DNA of 64,000 nt from Quadrisphaera granulorum (GTDB taxonomy: Bacteria > Actinomycetota > Actinomycetes > Actinomycetales > Quadrisphaeraceae): the NCBI RefSeq assembly GCF_003149145.1, contig NZ_QGDQ01000008.1, positions 62,001 to 126,000 of the forward strand, read 5' to 3'. The notes beneath the pieces are model-generated. The model was not told the DNA's origin. It saw only the letters and a list, made by a program, of their open reading frames with translations, and ran no database searches. How positions within the stretch are numbered: position 1 is the first letter of the stretch; every line of letters starts with the position of its first letter. The translations under genes were made by a program, and so were the position numbers. Positions 25,549-33,522 of the stretch are shown here, one piece after another.

Positions 25549-26357
25549 TGGCCCGCTCGCCCGACGCCGACGCGGCGCTCATGGCCAGGCTCCGCGCTGC
25601 CAACCCCGCACGGCCGACCGCTCTCGACGAGCGCGCCGAAGCCGACCTGCAGGCAGCCCTCGCCACCCAGGTCGGTGCTGCTGCGCCGTCGCGACGGCGA
25701 CCGCTGGTGCTGGCCGTGGCGGCGGCCGTCGTCGTCCTCGGAGCTGTCGGGGTCGGTGTCACGGTGGTTCAGCACGACGACGACGGCGACCGTCGCGGCC
25801 CGACCTTCGCTGCCGCTGGCACGCCGGGCGCTCCCAGTGCCCGGGCCAGCAGTCCCCCCGTGAGGCTGCCACCGGTCGACGCCCCAGCGCTGCTCACCGC
25901 GTGGGGACCGCAGCCCGCCTACGACTACCCCCCAGTGACGACACCGACCGAGCTCGCTTCCGAGGCGGACCTCGTGGCCGTCGGCGAGCTCGTCGCCATG
26001 GCACCGGAAGGTGGAGGGAGCGAATGCCCTGATGGACAGACAGCCCCCATCCCCGAGGTGGTGATGCGCCTCGACCGCCTCCAGGTCGTGAAGGGGCAGC
26101 AGGAGATGTTCACGGTGCTCGTCGTCGTGCCCCGTGAAGGCGGCGGGGCTCCGAGGGGGCTGCCACTGGGGACGCGCGTGCTGATCTACGCCTCGGCGGG
26201 CCAGTCGGCTGACTGCCAGGACGTTTACCGCGTCACCAGCCCGCAGGGCATCGCCCTGCAGGCCGCTGATGGCCAGGTGGTCTGGCCGCTGCTCGGCCAG
26301 GTCCGCGACGGCGACCTGTCGCAGGCGCTGCCCGGCGGCTCCCTCATCGCCCAGTGA
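25548..26357 (+). CDS. Single-span membrane protein, candidate anti-sigma partner
   Basis: 269 residues. The cytoplasmic head (1-50, MARSPDADAALMARLRAANP...) is followed by one membrane helix (about 53-74) and a long extracellular domain with EADLVAVGELVAMAP and VVMRLDRLQVVKGQQ. No zinc-binding HxxxCxxC motif of ZAS anti-sigma factors is present. The outer domain resembles that of the lipoprotein gene next to it (same VxxVLKG pattern). The position makes an anti-sigma or signal-sensing role likely but unproved. Confidence 0.7.
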   Translation: MARSPDADAALMARLRAANPARPTALDERAEADLQAALATQVGAAAPSRRRPLVLAVAAAVVVLGAVGVGVTVVQHDDDGDRRGPTFAAAGTPGAPSARASSPPVRLPPVDAPALLTAWGPQPAYDYPPVTTPTELASEADLVAVGELVAMAPEGGGSECPDGQTAPIPEVVMRLDRLQVVKGQQEMFTVLVVVPREGGGAPRGLPLGTRVLIYASAGQSADCQDVYRVTSPQGIALQAADGQVVWPLLGQVRDGDLSQALPGGSLIAQ

Positions 26358-26404
26358 TTCTTCCCCGCGCTGCCCCTCACACCTCGATGACAGGAGCCAC
26401 TCCG

Positions 26405-27073
26405 ATGCCACGTCACCCGCGAACAGTCCTGGGATGGACGGCGGCAGCGGTCCTCGTCGTCCTTCTCTCCGGCTGTGGTCAGAGCGTGGTGGGCGCAGCC
26501 GCCGTGTTGCCGACAGGCCCGACGGCTGACGCGTCCGTGCCTGAGATCCCCGTCGTCGAGCCTCACTGCTTCGCCGAGTACCACTGGTACTCCGACGCTG
26601 CCGAGCTCGTGGCGGACGCCGATGCCGTCGTGAGGGTGACTGCCGTCGGGCCGTCGAGGGACTACGAGATCCGCCCGCTGCCGCCGACCGACAACCCGAA
26701 TCCGGCGGTGAACCCGCAGTACGGGATGTCGCAGGAGGAGATCGACAAGCTGCCCGGCATTGCTGCCACGGCCATCACCGTGCGCGTCACCCAGGTGCTC
26801 AAGGGCGACCTCGCCATCGGCGACACCATCGAGGTCAACCAGGGCACCTGCACCGATCGGCCGCTGCCGATCGGACCGGACACCGACTACGTGCTCGCCG
26901 TCAGCGGTCAGCGAGGGGCGCCGTGGGGTCAGCTCAACGAAGACCAGGCGGCGTGGCAGGTCGACGCGACCGGCGGCCTGCACCCGGTGAGCCCGGACAA
27001 CGAGCTTGGTGTCCGCACTCTCGATGAGCTCGCCGCGGCGGTCGCTGCCGCTCGCCTGCCGACGCGTCCGTGA
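26405..27073 (+). CDS. Lipoprotein of unknown function
   Basis: 222 residues from ATG 26405 (AGGAG 8 nt before). The signal peptide ends in the lipobox LLSGC with C24 as the lipid-attached cysteine. The mature part has HCFAEYHWYSDAAELVADAD and ITVRVTQVLKGDLAIGDTIE, a beta domain shared in pattern with the outer part of the preceding protein. It is a secreted, membrane-tethered partner of the sigma-factor locus; ligand unknown. Confidence 0.75.
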   Translation: MPRHPRTVLGWTAAAVLVVLLSGCGQSVVGAAAVLPTGPTADASVPEIPVVEPHCFAEYHWYSDAAELVADADAVVRVTAVGPSRDYEIRPLPPTDNPNPAVNPQYGMSQEEIDKLPGIAATAITVRVTQVLKGDLAIGDTIEVNQGTCTDRPLPIGPDTDYVLAVSGQRGAPWGQLNEDQAAWQVDATGGLHPVSPDNELGVRTLDELAAAVAAARLPTRP

Positions 27074-27146
27074 TCAGCGGTCACGGGCCCAAGCTGTGGC
27101 GCACGGCGGCGTTGGTGCTATCGCCCACCCACCATTAACCACACTG

Positions 27147-27176
27147 TTGCGTTGCCCGACGCTTAGCCGTTACATT
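27147..27176 (+). promoter_or_regulatory. Promoter of the alpha/beta hydrolase gene
   Basis: TTGCGT (27147-27152), an 18-bp spacer and TACATT (27171-27176). The block CTGTTGCGTTG around the -35 resembles CTGTTGCATTT at the same place in the salicylate operon promoter (3046-3056). Confidence 0.5.
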
Positions 27177-27221
27177 TCATGGGTCGTGATCCCAATGACG
27201 AGATCCCACCCGGAGGTCCCC

Positions 27222-27953
27222 GTGTCCCGCACCTTCGTCCTGGTCCCCGGCGCCTGTCACGGCGGCTGGGCCTGGCAGCCCGTCGCCAGCCACCTGCGCG
27301 CCGCCGGCCACACCGTGCACGCCTACACCCCGCCCGGCCTCGGTGCCGACGACGACCGCCGCGGCATCGGCCTCGACGACGTCGCCCGTGACCTCATCGC
27401 CTACGTCAAGGAGTGCGACCTCCACGACGTCTCCCTCGTCGGCCACTCCTGGGGTGGCATGGTCCTGTCCGCCGTCGCGCACGACCTCGAGCCGCGCCTG
27501 TCGCACCTGGTCTACTTCGGCGCCTTCGTGCCGCTGGAGGGTGAGTCGCTGCGCGACCTGTGCCCGCCGCCGTACCGCGAGATGTTTGACGGGCTCGCCG
27601 GCGCCAGCGACGACAACTCCCTCACCTTCCCGCTGCCGGTGCTGCAGGGCGGCTTCATCCAGGACGCGACCGAGGCGGTGCAGCTGCTCACGCACTCCCT
27701 GCTCACCCCGCAGCCGTACGCGACGATGACCGACCCCGTGGGGCGCATCGACTACGCCGCTCTCGACGTCGCACAGTCCTATGTCATCTCCCCGGACGAC
27801 CTCGCCCTCCCACCCGGCGAGTTCGGTTGGGCGCCGCGCTTCCCGGAGCGCCTCTCCAGCCCGACCGTCATCACCAGCGAGGGCAGCCACGAGGCGATGT
27901 TCACTCGCCCCGACGTCGTCGCCCGCGACCTTCTCGCTGCCGTCGGGGCCTGA
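27222..27953 (+). CDS. Alpha/beta hydrolase, methylesterase-like
   Basis: 243 residues from GTG 27222 (ribosome site GGAGGT 4 nt before). The oxyanion strand is VLVPGACHGGWAW, the nucleophile elbow GHSWGGMVL (S76), and the late His is in SEGSHEAMF. The ACHGGW start is that of the plant methyl-ester hydrolases such as salicylic-acid-binding protein 2 and of bacterial EstC-like esterases. A role in releasing salicylate from its methyl ester would suit the salicylate operon 15 kb away, but this is only a guess. Confidence 0.85.
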   Translation: MSRTFVLVPGACHGGWAWQPVASHLRAAGHTVHAYTPPGLGADDDRRGIGLDDVARDLIAYVKECDLHDVSLVGHSWGGMVLSAVAHDLEPRLSHLVYFGAFVPLEGESLRDLCPPPYREMFDGLAGASDDNSLTFPLPVLQGGFIQDATEAVQLLTHSLLTPQPYATMTDPVGRIDYAALDVAQSYVISPDDLALPPGEFGWAPRFPERLSSPTVITSEGSHEAMFTRPDVVARDLLAAVGA

Positions 27954-27965
27954 CGCTCAGCGCCC

Positions 27966-28018
27966 AGGGCGCTCGTTCTGATCGACCCAGGCGCCTGGGT
28001 GATCGGAACGGGCGCCCT
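27966..28018. terminator. Long terminator hairpin
   Basis: A 26-27-bp stem (AGGGCGCTCGTTC... with GAACGGGCGCCCT on the other side; two G-U pairs and one bulge) begins 12 bp after the hydrolase stop and ends in CTTC. Confidence 0.8.
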
Positions 28019-28093
28019 TCGTGCTGCTCGCCGAGGTTAGCGTCGTCGGTGCCGATCGTGGTCGGCTCCCGCCCCCGATGAAAGGAACCCACC

Positions 28094-28738
28094 GTGCTCC
28101 TGCGCAGCGACGACTTCTCCGACGGAGCCCCTCTGCCTGCGGAACTGGCCTTCGCCGTCCCACATGCGACCGCGCACCTGGCGCTGTCGGACAACCGCAA
28201 CCCGCACCTGGCGTGGGACGACGTCCCCGCGGACACGCTGTCCTTCGTGCTGGTCTGCCACGACCCGGACGTGCCCAGCAGCGGCGAGGACGTCAACCAG
28301 GAGGGTCGCGAGGTGCCGTCCGCGCTGCCTCGGGTCGACTTCGTGCACTGGGCGTTGCTCGACATCCCCGCGCAGGTCCGCGCGATCGAGACGGGTTCGC
28401 ACTCCGACGGCGTCGTGCCCCGCGGCAAGCCCGGCCCGGAAGCTCCCGGTGGTCTGCGCCACGCGACCAACGACTACACGGGCTGGTTCGCTGCGGACCC
28501 CGCGATGGCCGGCAGCTACTACGGCTACGACGGTCCCTGCCCGCCGTGGAACGACTCTCTGATCCACCACTACGTGTTCACGCTGTACGCGCTCGCGGTC
28601 CCGTCCCTACCGGTGGTGGAGGAGCCGGGGACGACGCTGGACGGCGCGGCGGTGCGTGCCGCACTCAGCGCGGCGCCGGTCCTGGCGACGGCTGCGCTGA
28701 CCGGCACCTACACGCTGAACCCCCGTCTGCGCCGGTGA
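28094..28738 (+). CDS. YbhB/YbcL-type PEBP (Raf kinase inhibitor-like) protein
   Basis: 214 residues from GTG 28094 (ribosome site AAAGGAA). PEBP landmarks: FVLVCHDPDVPS, DFVHWALLDIP, and YGYDGPCPPWNDSLIHHYVF. The family binds anionic ligands; bacterial members have no agreed role. There is no signal peptide, so it is cytoplasmic. Its stop overlaps the AraC gene start by 4 bp. Confidence 0.88.
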   Translation: MLLRSDDFSDGAPLPAELAFAVPHATAHLALSDNRNPHLAWDDVPADTLSFVLVCHDPDVPSSGEDVNQEGREVPSALPRVDFVHWALLDIPAQVRAIETGSHSDGVVPRGKPGPEAPGGLRHATNDYTGWFAADPAMAGSYYGYDGPCPPWNDSLIHHYVFTLYALAVPSLPVVEEPGTTLDGAAVRAALSAAPVLATAALTGTYTLNPRLRR

Positions 28739-29607
28739 GTGCTCTCCGCGCCGTCGGGGCGGCGCCAGACCCGCCGACGTGGCAGCTGCCTTCCGGCCCG
28801 CCGGTCTCGCGGGCGGGGGTGTGCCGCCTGGCCCAGCCGCGCCTGCAGCAGCCCCAGACCACGCCCCGGTTTCGTTTCCAGGCGGCCACCGTGCTCCTCC
28901 TCCTCAGCGGTGAGCTGCGGCTCGGCGCGGACCCGGCGCAGCACCTCGGCATGACGGGCAGGGAAACGCCGGCACTGCTGCTGGTGGAGGCCGGCACCAC
29001 GGCTGACCTGGTCAAACTCCCCGGAGGGCCGGAGGGCTGCTTCCGGTCTGTGTTCCTCGATGTCGCTCCGCGGCAGATCAGTGCTCTGGTTCGAGAGCAC
29101 CCCGCGGTCCTAGCCGGGGCGTCCACCGGCGGGAGCAGTGACGTACGCCAGGTGGACCTCGATGACGATCTCAGCGCCGCCCTCACCCACGTGGCCCTCA
29201 GCGTTGCCGACGAGCGAGTCAGTGACGCCAGGGCGCGGTACCGGATCCTGGACCTGCTGCTGGCCCTCGCTGAGCGCGGCCATACCTTCAGGCCTCCCGG
29301 CGAACCCACCACGGCCGACCGGGTGCGCGAGCTGGTGGCCGATGCTCCGGAACTGCGCTGGACCGCCCCGCAGGCTGGCCGGGCGCTGTCCGTGAGCGAA
29401 GCGACCCTGCGCCGTCATCTCGCCCGCGAGGGGACCAGCTTCGAAGCGCTGCTGCTGGACGTGCGCATGCACCACGCGGTGATGCTGCTGCAGACCACCG
29501 GGTGGAGCCTGTCCCACATCGCCCAGGCCTGCGGCTACCTCTCGCGCAGCCGGTTCTCCGAGCGCTTCCGGCAGCGATTCGGCACCTCACCGGTGGCGGT
29601 GCGGTGA
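28735..29607 (+). CDS. AraC-family transcriptional regulator
   Basis: 290 residues from GTG 28735, overlapping the PEBP stop. The N-terminal 150 residues are a cupin-like ligand domain (FQAATVLLLLSGELRLG). The C-terminal double HTH is clear: LRWTAPQAGRALSVSEATLRR and LQTTGWSLSHIAQACGYLSRSRFSERFRQRFG, written here in parts: WSLSHIAQACGYLSRSRF and SERFRQRFGTSP. It may regulate its own operon. Effector unknown. Confidence 0.88.
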   Translation: MSALRAVGAAPDPPTWQLPSGPPVSRAGVCRLAQPRLQQPQTTPRFRFQAATVLLLLSGELRLGADPAQHLGMTGRETPALLLVEAGTTADLVKLPGGPEGCFRSVFLDVAPRQISALVREHPAVLAGASTGGSSDVRQVDLDDDLSAALTHVALSVADERVSDARARYRILDLLLALAERGHTFRPPGEPTTADRVRELVADAPELRWTAPQAGRALSVSEATLRRHLAREGTSFEALLLDVRMHHAVMLLQTTGWSLSHIAQACGYLSRSRFSERFRQRFGTSPVAVR

Positions 29608-30044
29608 GTGGCGGTGCGGTGAGTGACTGCGTCCGGCTCGCGCCACCTACGCCTCGGTGGCTGCGGGCCGTCGCGACCTGGTTGGTGATCTTCCCCAGCG
29701 TCGCTGCCGGCCAGTGGCTGCTCGCGCCGATGACCGCCATCGGGCCGGTGGGACGGGCTGCCGTCCTGACCGCCGTCGTCGTCCCGCTGTCGATCTACCT
29801 CGGGACACCGGCGGTGCTGCGAGCCATCTCCGTGGCCACGAGCCTCGCGGGGCGGGCACACGGGCATCGGGCACGATGCGCCGGTGACACGACGCGTGGG
29901 CCTGCTCCTGTTCGACGAGGTCGAGGTGCTCGACGCCTGCGGCCCCTTCGAGGTGTTCTCCGTGGCGAACCGGGTGGTAGCCCGGTCGGGGGCGCAGCCG
30001 CCCTTCGAGGTGCTGCTCGTCAGCGCCCGTCCCGAGGCTGCTGA
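29604..30044 (+). CDS. Small membrane protein, ABM tail-like, with long overlap
   Basis: 146 residues from GTG 29604, overlapping the AraC stop. Two hydrophobic segments (WLVIFPSVAAGQWLLAPM, AAVLTAVVVPLSIYLGTPAV) resemble the membrane tail of antibiotic-biosynthesis-monooxygenase proteins. The last 50 residues are arginine-rich and overlap the DJ-1 gene by 161 bp in another frame, so the real end may be earlier through a frameshift or the tail may be an overlong read. The two-helix part is the believable portion. Confidence 0.45.
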   Translation: MSGGAVSDCVRLAPPTPRWLRAVATWLVIFPSVAAGQWLLAPMTAIGPVGRAAVLTAVVVPLSIYLGTPAVLRAISVATSLAGRAHGHRARCAGDTTRGPAPVRRGRGARRLRPLRGVLRGEPGGSPVGGAAALRGAARQRPSRGC

Positions 30045-30507
30045 GGACGACGACGCCGCGCCGCGTGTGCGCGCCCGAGGCGGGCTGCGCCTCGGCGCGG
30101 ACGTGCGCGTGGATGACGCCCCGACCTGCGACGTCGTCCTCGTTCCCGGGGGAGTGGTCGACGTCGTTGCTGCCAACACCGCGGTACTGGCGTGGTTGCA
30201 GCGGTGCCGCCCGGGAGCCGAAGTGGTCGCGTCGGTGTGCACCGGTGCGTTCGTGCTCGCGGCCGCGGGACTGCTCGACGAGCGGCCCGTCACCACCCAC
30301 TGGGAGGACCTCGACGACCTGCGCACCGCCCACCCTGACCTGCACGTGGTCGGCGACGTCCGCTATCTCGACCATGGCGACCTCGCCACCAGCGCCGGCA
30401 TCAGCGCCGGCCTCGACCTGGCACTGCACCTCGTGGCGCGGCTGGAGAGCCCGGAGCTGGCGACGGCGACGGCCCGGCAGATGGACTACGCCTGGCGCGA
30501 CGCCTGA
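29884..30507 (+). CDS. DJ-1/PfpI family protein
   Basis: 207 residues from GTG 29884. VGLLLFDEVEVLDACGPFEVF is the class I glutamine-amidotransferase-like start; the nucleophile elbow is ASVCTGAFVLAAAGLL with C119; the following THWEDLDDL is the usual active-site His segment (ThiJ/PfpI, transcription-factor-like branch without HTH). Possible roles include isonitrile hydratase (InhA-like) chemistry. It is downstream of the AraC and small membrane protein genes. Confidence 0.87.
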   Translation: MTRRVGLLLFDEVEVLDACGPFEVFSVANRVVARSGAQPPFEVLLVSARPEAAEDDDAAPRVRARGGLRLGADVRVDDAPTCDVVLVPGGVVDVVAANTAVLAWLQRCRPGAEVVASVCTGAFVLAAAGLLDERPVTTHWEDLDDLRTAHPDLHVVGDVRYLDHGDLATSAGISAGLDLALHLVARLESPELATATARQMDYAWRDA

Positions 30508-30696
30508 ACCCGCCGCGCCCTCGTGCCCGGTGGGGCCCGTGGCGCTGTGGCTTTCCGGGCGATCACTGCCGTGTTTCGACCGTGAGGTCTTCACTGTCGC
30601 AGCGCCGCTGACGGTGATCCGGTGTCGTTGTCGGTCCCTCCTGCCGCGGAAAGACTCCCTGTCAGGCCGAGACCCGCTCGCCGGAAGGACCAGGTC

Positions 30697-31698
30697 ATGA
30701 GCAGCCAGACCGTGGGCGTCGTGCCCGTCATCGACATCAGCCCGCTCTTCGGAGACGACCTCGAGGCGCGCCGCGCCGTCGGCAAGGAGCTCGACGCGGC
30801 GTGCCGCGAGATCGGCTTCTTCCAGATCACCGGCCACGGCCTCTCCGACGCGGTGATCAAGGAGGTCTACGACACCGCCAAGGAGTTCTTCGCCCAGCCC
30901 CTGGCCGAGAAGCGCAAGGTCGCCCAGCCCAACCCCAAGACCGTCCGCGGGTACACCGCCGTCGGCGAGCAGGCCTTCGCCTACAACGAGGACACCTCCG
31001 CCCCCGGTGACCTGCACGAGAAGTTCGACGTCGGCCCGTTCGTGGAGTCCGACGACCCGTACTTCTCCGTGGACGTGGCCGGCCCCCACTTCATCCCCAA
31101 CCAGTGGCCCGAGCACCCCGCGCGCATGCAGCTGGCGTGGGAGGACTACTTCGAGGCGGCCGACGCGCTGTGCCGCACGATCATGCGCGGCTTCGCGCTC
31201 GGCCTCGACCTGCCCGAGGACTTCTTCGAGGACAAGATTGACAAGGACATCTCGATGCTGCGGGCCATCCACTACCCGCACCGCGACGAGCCGCCGCTGC
31301 CGGGGCAGATGCGCGCTGGAGCCCACACCGACTACGGCAGCCTCACCATCGTGCGGCCGGAGGAGGCCCCGGGTGGTCTGCAGGTCTTCACCCAGGACGG
31401 CGACTGGAAGGACGTCCCGGTGATCCCCGGGGCGCTCGTGGTGAACATCGGCGACCTCATGGCGCAGTGGACCAACGACCAGTGGATCTCCACCCGCCAC
31501 CGGGTGGCCAACCCGCCCCGTGACGTGGTGGCCAACACCGAGCGCATGTCCATCGTCTTCTTCCACCAACCCAACTACGACGCCGTCATCGAGGTGCTCC
31601 CCACCTGCGTCGAACCCGGCGTGGCCCCGAAGTACGCCCCGATCACTTCGGGCGACCACCTCACCATGAAGTTCGAGAAGACCCACCAGAGGGTCTGA
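30697..31698 (+). CDS. Isopenicillin-N-synthase-like Fe(II) oxygenase (1)
   Basis: 333 residues from ATG 30697 (GGAAGGA 9 nt before). N-terminal DIOX_N part VPVIDISPLF and EIGFFQITGHG; iron ligands H210 and D212 (AHTDYGS) and H268 (STRHRV); R283-x-S285 for the 2-oxoglutarate or substrate carboxylate. It is a 2-oxoglutarate/Fe(II) type hydroxylase; substrate unknown. First gene of a run: ferredoxin follows after 4 bp, then an ABC importer. A second family member lies at 36215-37207 and a third at 61710. Confidence 0.88.
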   Translation: MSSQTVGVVPVIDISPLFGDDLEARRAVGKELDAACREIGFFQITGHGLSDAVIKEVYDTAKEFFAQPLAEKRKVAQPNPKTVRGYTAVGEQAFAYNEDTSAPGDLHEKFDVGPFVESDDPYFSVDVAGPHFIPNQWPEHPARMQLAWEDYFEAADALCRTIMRGFALGLDLPEDFFEDKIDKDISMLRAIHYPHRDEPPLPGQMRAGAHTDYGSLTIVRPEEAPGGLQVFTQDGDWKDVPVIPGALVVNIGDLMAQWTNDQWISTRHRVANPPRDVVANTERMSIVFFHQPNYDAVIEVLPTCVEPGVAPKYAPITSGDHLTMKFEKTHQRV

Positions 31699-31702
31699 GC
31701 CG

Positions 31703-31996
31703 ATGGGTCCCGACCAGCCGGCACCCGCACGCGGCACCTTCAGCGTGGTCCTGCAGCGGACCGGTCGGGTGCTCGACGTGCCCGACGACCGCTCGATCCT
31801 CGACGTGGTCGAGCAGGTGGTGGACGTGCCCTTCACCTGCCGCGCGGGCGACTGCGGGTCGTGCGTGACCACGCTGCTGGCCGGGACCCCCGACTACCGC
31901 AACACCGTCCTGTCACCGCGGGCCCGAGCCGCCGGCCGGCGCATCGCGCTGTGCGTCGACAGGTCACTCACCCCGACCCTGGAGCTGGACCTGTGA
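31703..31996 (+). CDS. Stand-alone plant-type 2Fe-2S ferredoxin
   Basis: 97 residues. Cluster ligands CRAGDCGSC and a fourth cysteine in RIALCVDRS fit the 2Fe-2S domain that usually ends class IA reductases (VanB-like), but here no flavin or NAD domain is attached. It could pass electrons to a monooxygenase of this locus; the reductase is not in the window. The stop overlaps the ABC ATPase start by 4 bp. Confidence 0.85.
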   Translation: MGPDQPAPARGTFSVVLQRTGRVLDVPDDRSILDVVEQVVDVPFTCRAGDCGSCVTTLLAGTPDYRNTVLSPRARAAGRRIALCVDRSLTPTLELDL

Positions 31997-33522
31997 CCGA
32001 CAGCAACGACCAGAGCGGGAAGACGGCAGCCATCGACTGCCGCGGCGTGTCCAAGGCCTACCCGGGCGTCACCGCGCTCACGGATGTGTCCCTGCGTCTG
32101 GTCCCCGGGGAAGTGCACGCCCTGCTGGGGGAGAACGGCGCCGGAAAGTCGACCCTCGTCAAGATCCTTACGGGCGTCGAGCGGCCTGACCGAGGCCACG
32201 TCAGGGTGGCCGGTCGGGACCTGCACCCGCACACCCCCGTCACTGCCCGCAGGCTGGGGGTGCGGCTGCTCCCGCAGGAGCGGCATGTGGCGCCCGACCT
32301 GTCCGTGGCCGAGAACGTCATGCTCGGCGGCCTGCCCCGCACCGGGCTCGGGCTCGTCTCCGGTCGGGCCGTACGCTCGGCCGCTCAGCAGCATCTCGAC
32401 ACCCTCGGCGTGGACGTCGACGCCTCCTATCGTGCCGGCGACCTCACCGCCGCCCAGCAGCAGCTGGTCGAGCTGGCGCGGGTGACCGCCCGCCCGGCCC
32501 GGGTGCTCGTGCTCGACGAGCCGACGGCCTCCCTGGCGGGAGATGAGGTGGAGGTGCTCTTCGGCGTTGTCCGGCGCCTGCGCGCCACCGGCACGTCGGT
32601 CCTCTACATTTCCCACCACCTGCACGAGGTCTTCGCCCTCGCCGACCAGGTGACCGTGCTCCGCAACGGCTCGCTGGTCCACCAGACGTCCGTGGCCGAC
32701 ACGGACGCCGAGACCCTCCTCTCCCACGTCTTCGCCGCCGACCTCGACCGCGGCCGCCTCGACCGGGCACCCCGGGCCGCCCGCACCGAGCCGGTCATGG
32801 CCCTGCGGGGCGTGACGGCCCCCGGGCTCAGTGCGCCGGTCAATCTGGAGGTCCACCCCGGGGAGGTGCTGGCGCTGTCTGGCCCTGCAGGCTCGGGTAC
32901 CACCGCGGTGGCCGAGCTGCTGGCGGGTGCCCGTAGACCCGTCACTGGCCAGGTCCTGCTGCGCGGAGCGCCCGCGCCGCGCACCCGCAGCGGGGCGGCG
33001 AGCGCCGGCATCGGGTTCGTGCCGGCCGACCGCAAGCGCGACGGCCTCCTGCTCGAGCGCTCGATCAGCGAGAACGTCTGGCTGGGACCGGCGGCGACGT
33101 CGTGGCTGCACCGCCCGCGCCGCGCCCACGAGGGCGCATGCAGGGTGCTCGCGGCCGCCCGGGCCTCCACCACCGACAGCACCCGGCCGGTCCGCTCCCT
33201 CTCGGGTGGCAACCAGCAGCGCGTCGTCTTCGGGCGATGGCTCGCGACCTCCTGCAGCGTCCTCGTGCTCGACCAGCCGACGGCGGGCGTCGACATCGGC
33301 GCCAAGTTCGCCATCTACCGCCAACTGCTGGATCTGACGGCGCAGGGCATGGCCGTGGTGGTCGTCTCCAGCGACTACGAGGAAATCTCCGCCCTGGCCG
33401 ACCGCGTGGTCGTCATGACCGCGGGCCGCACGTCCGCGGAGGTGGACGGGGCGAGCACCACTCCCGAGGAGCTCTTTGCCCTCGAGTCCCCCACCGAGCG
33501 CGACCTCCAGGAGGCCTTGTGA
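31993..33522 (+). CDS. RbsA-like double ATPase of ribose-type ABC importer
   Basis: 509 residues with two ATPase halves. First: Walker A GENGAGKST, signature LTAAQQQLVELARV (degenerate), Walker B VLVLDEPTASL. Second: weak Walker A GPAGSGTTAV (lysine lost), signature LSGGNQQRVVFGRW, and VLVLDQPTAGVDIGAK. The mixed pattern with one defective site is normal for RbsA/XylG/MglA proteins. It starts and ends in 4-bp overlaps, so it is in one unit with the ferredoxin and the permease. Confidence 0.92.
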   Translation: MTDSNDQSGKTAAIDCRGVSKAYPGVTALTDVSLRLVPGEVHALLGENGAGKSTLVKILTGVERPDRGHVRVAGRDLHPHTPVTARRLGVRLLPQERHVAPDLSVAENVMLGGLPRTGLGLVSGRAVRSAAQQHLDTLGVDVDASYRAGDLTAAQQQLVELARVTARPARVLVLDEPTASLAGDEVEVLFGVVRRLRATGTSVLYISHHLHEVFALADQVTVLRNGSLVHQTSVADTDAETLLSHVFAADLDRGRLDRAPRAARTEPVMALRGVTAPGLSAPVNLEVHPGEVLALSGPAGSGTTAVAELLAGARRPVTGQVLLRGAPAPRTRSGAASAGIGFVPADRKRDGLLLERSISENVWLGPAATSWLHRPRRAHEGACRVLAAARASTTDSTRPVRSLSGGNQQRVVFGRWLATSCSVLVLDQPTAGVDIGAKFAIYRQLLDLTAQGMAVVVVSSDYEEISALADRVVVMTAGRTSAEVDGASTTPEELFALESPTERDLQEAL

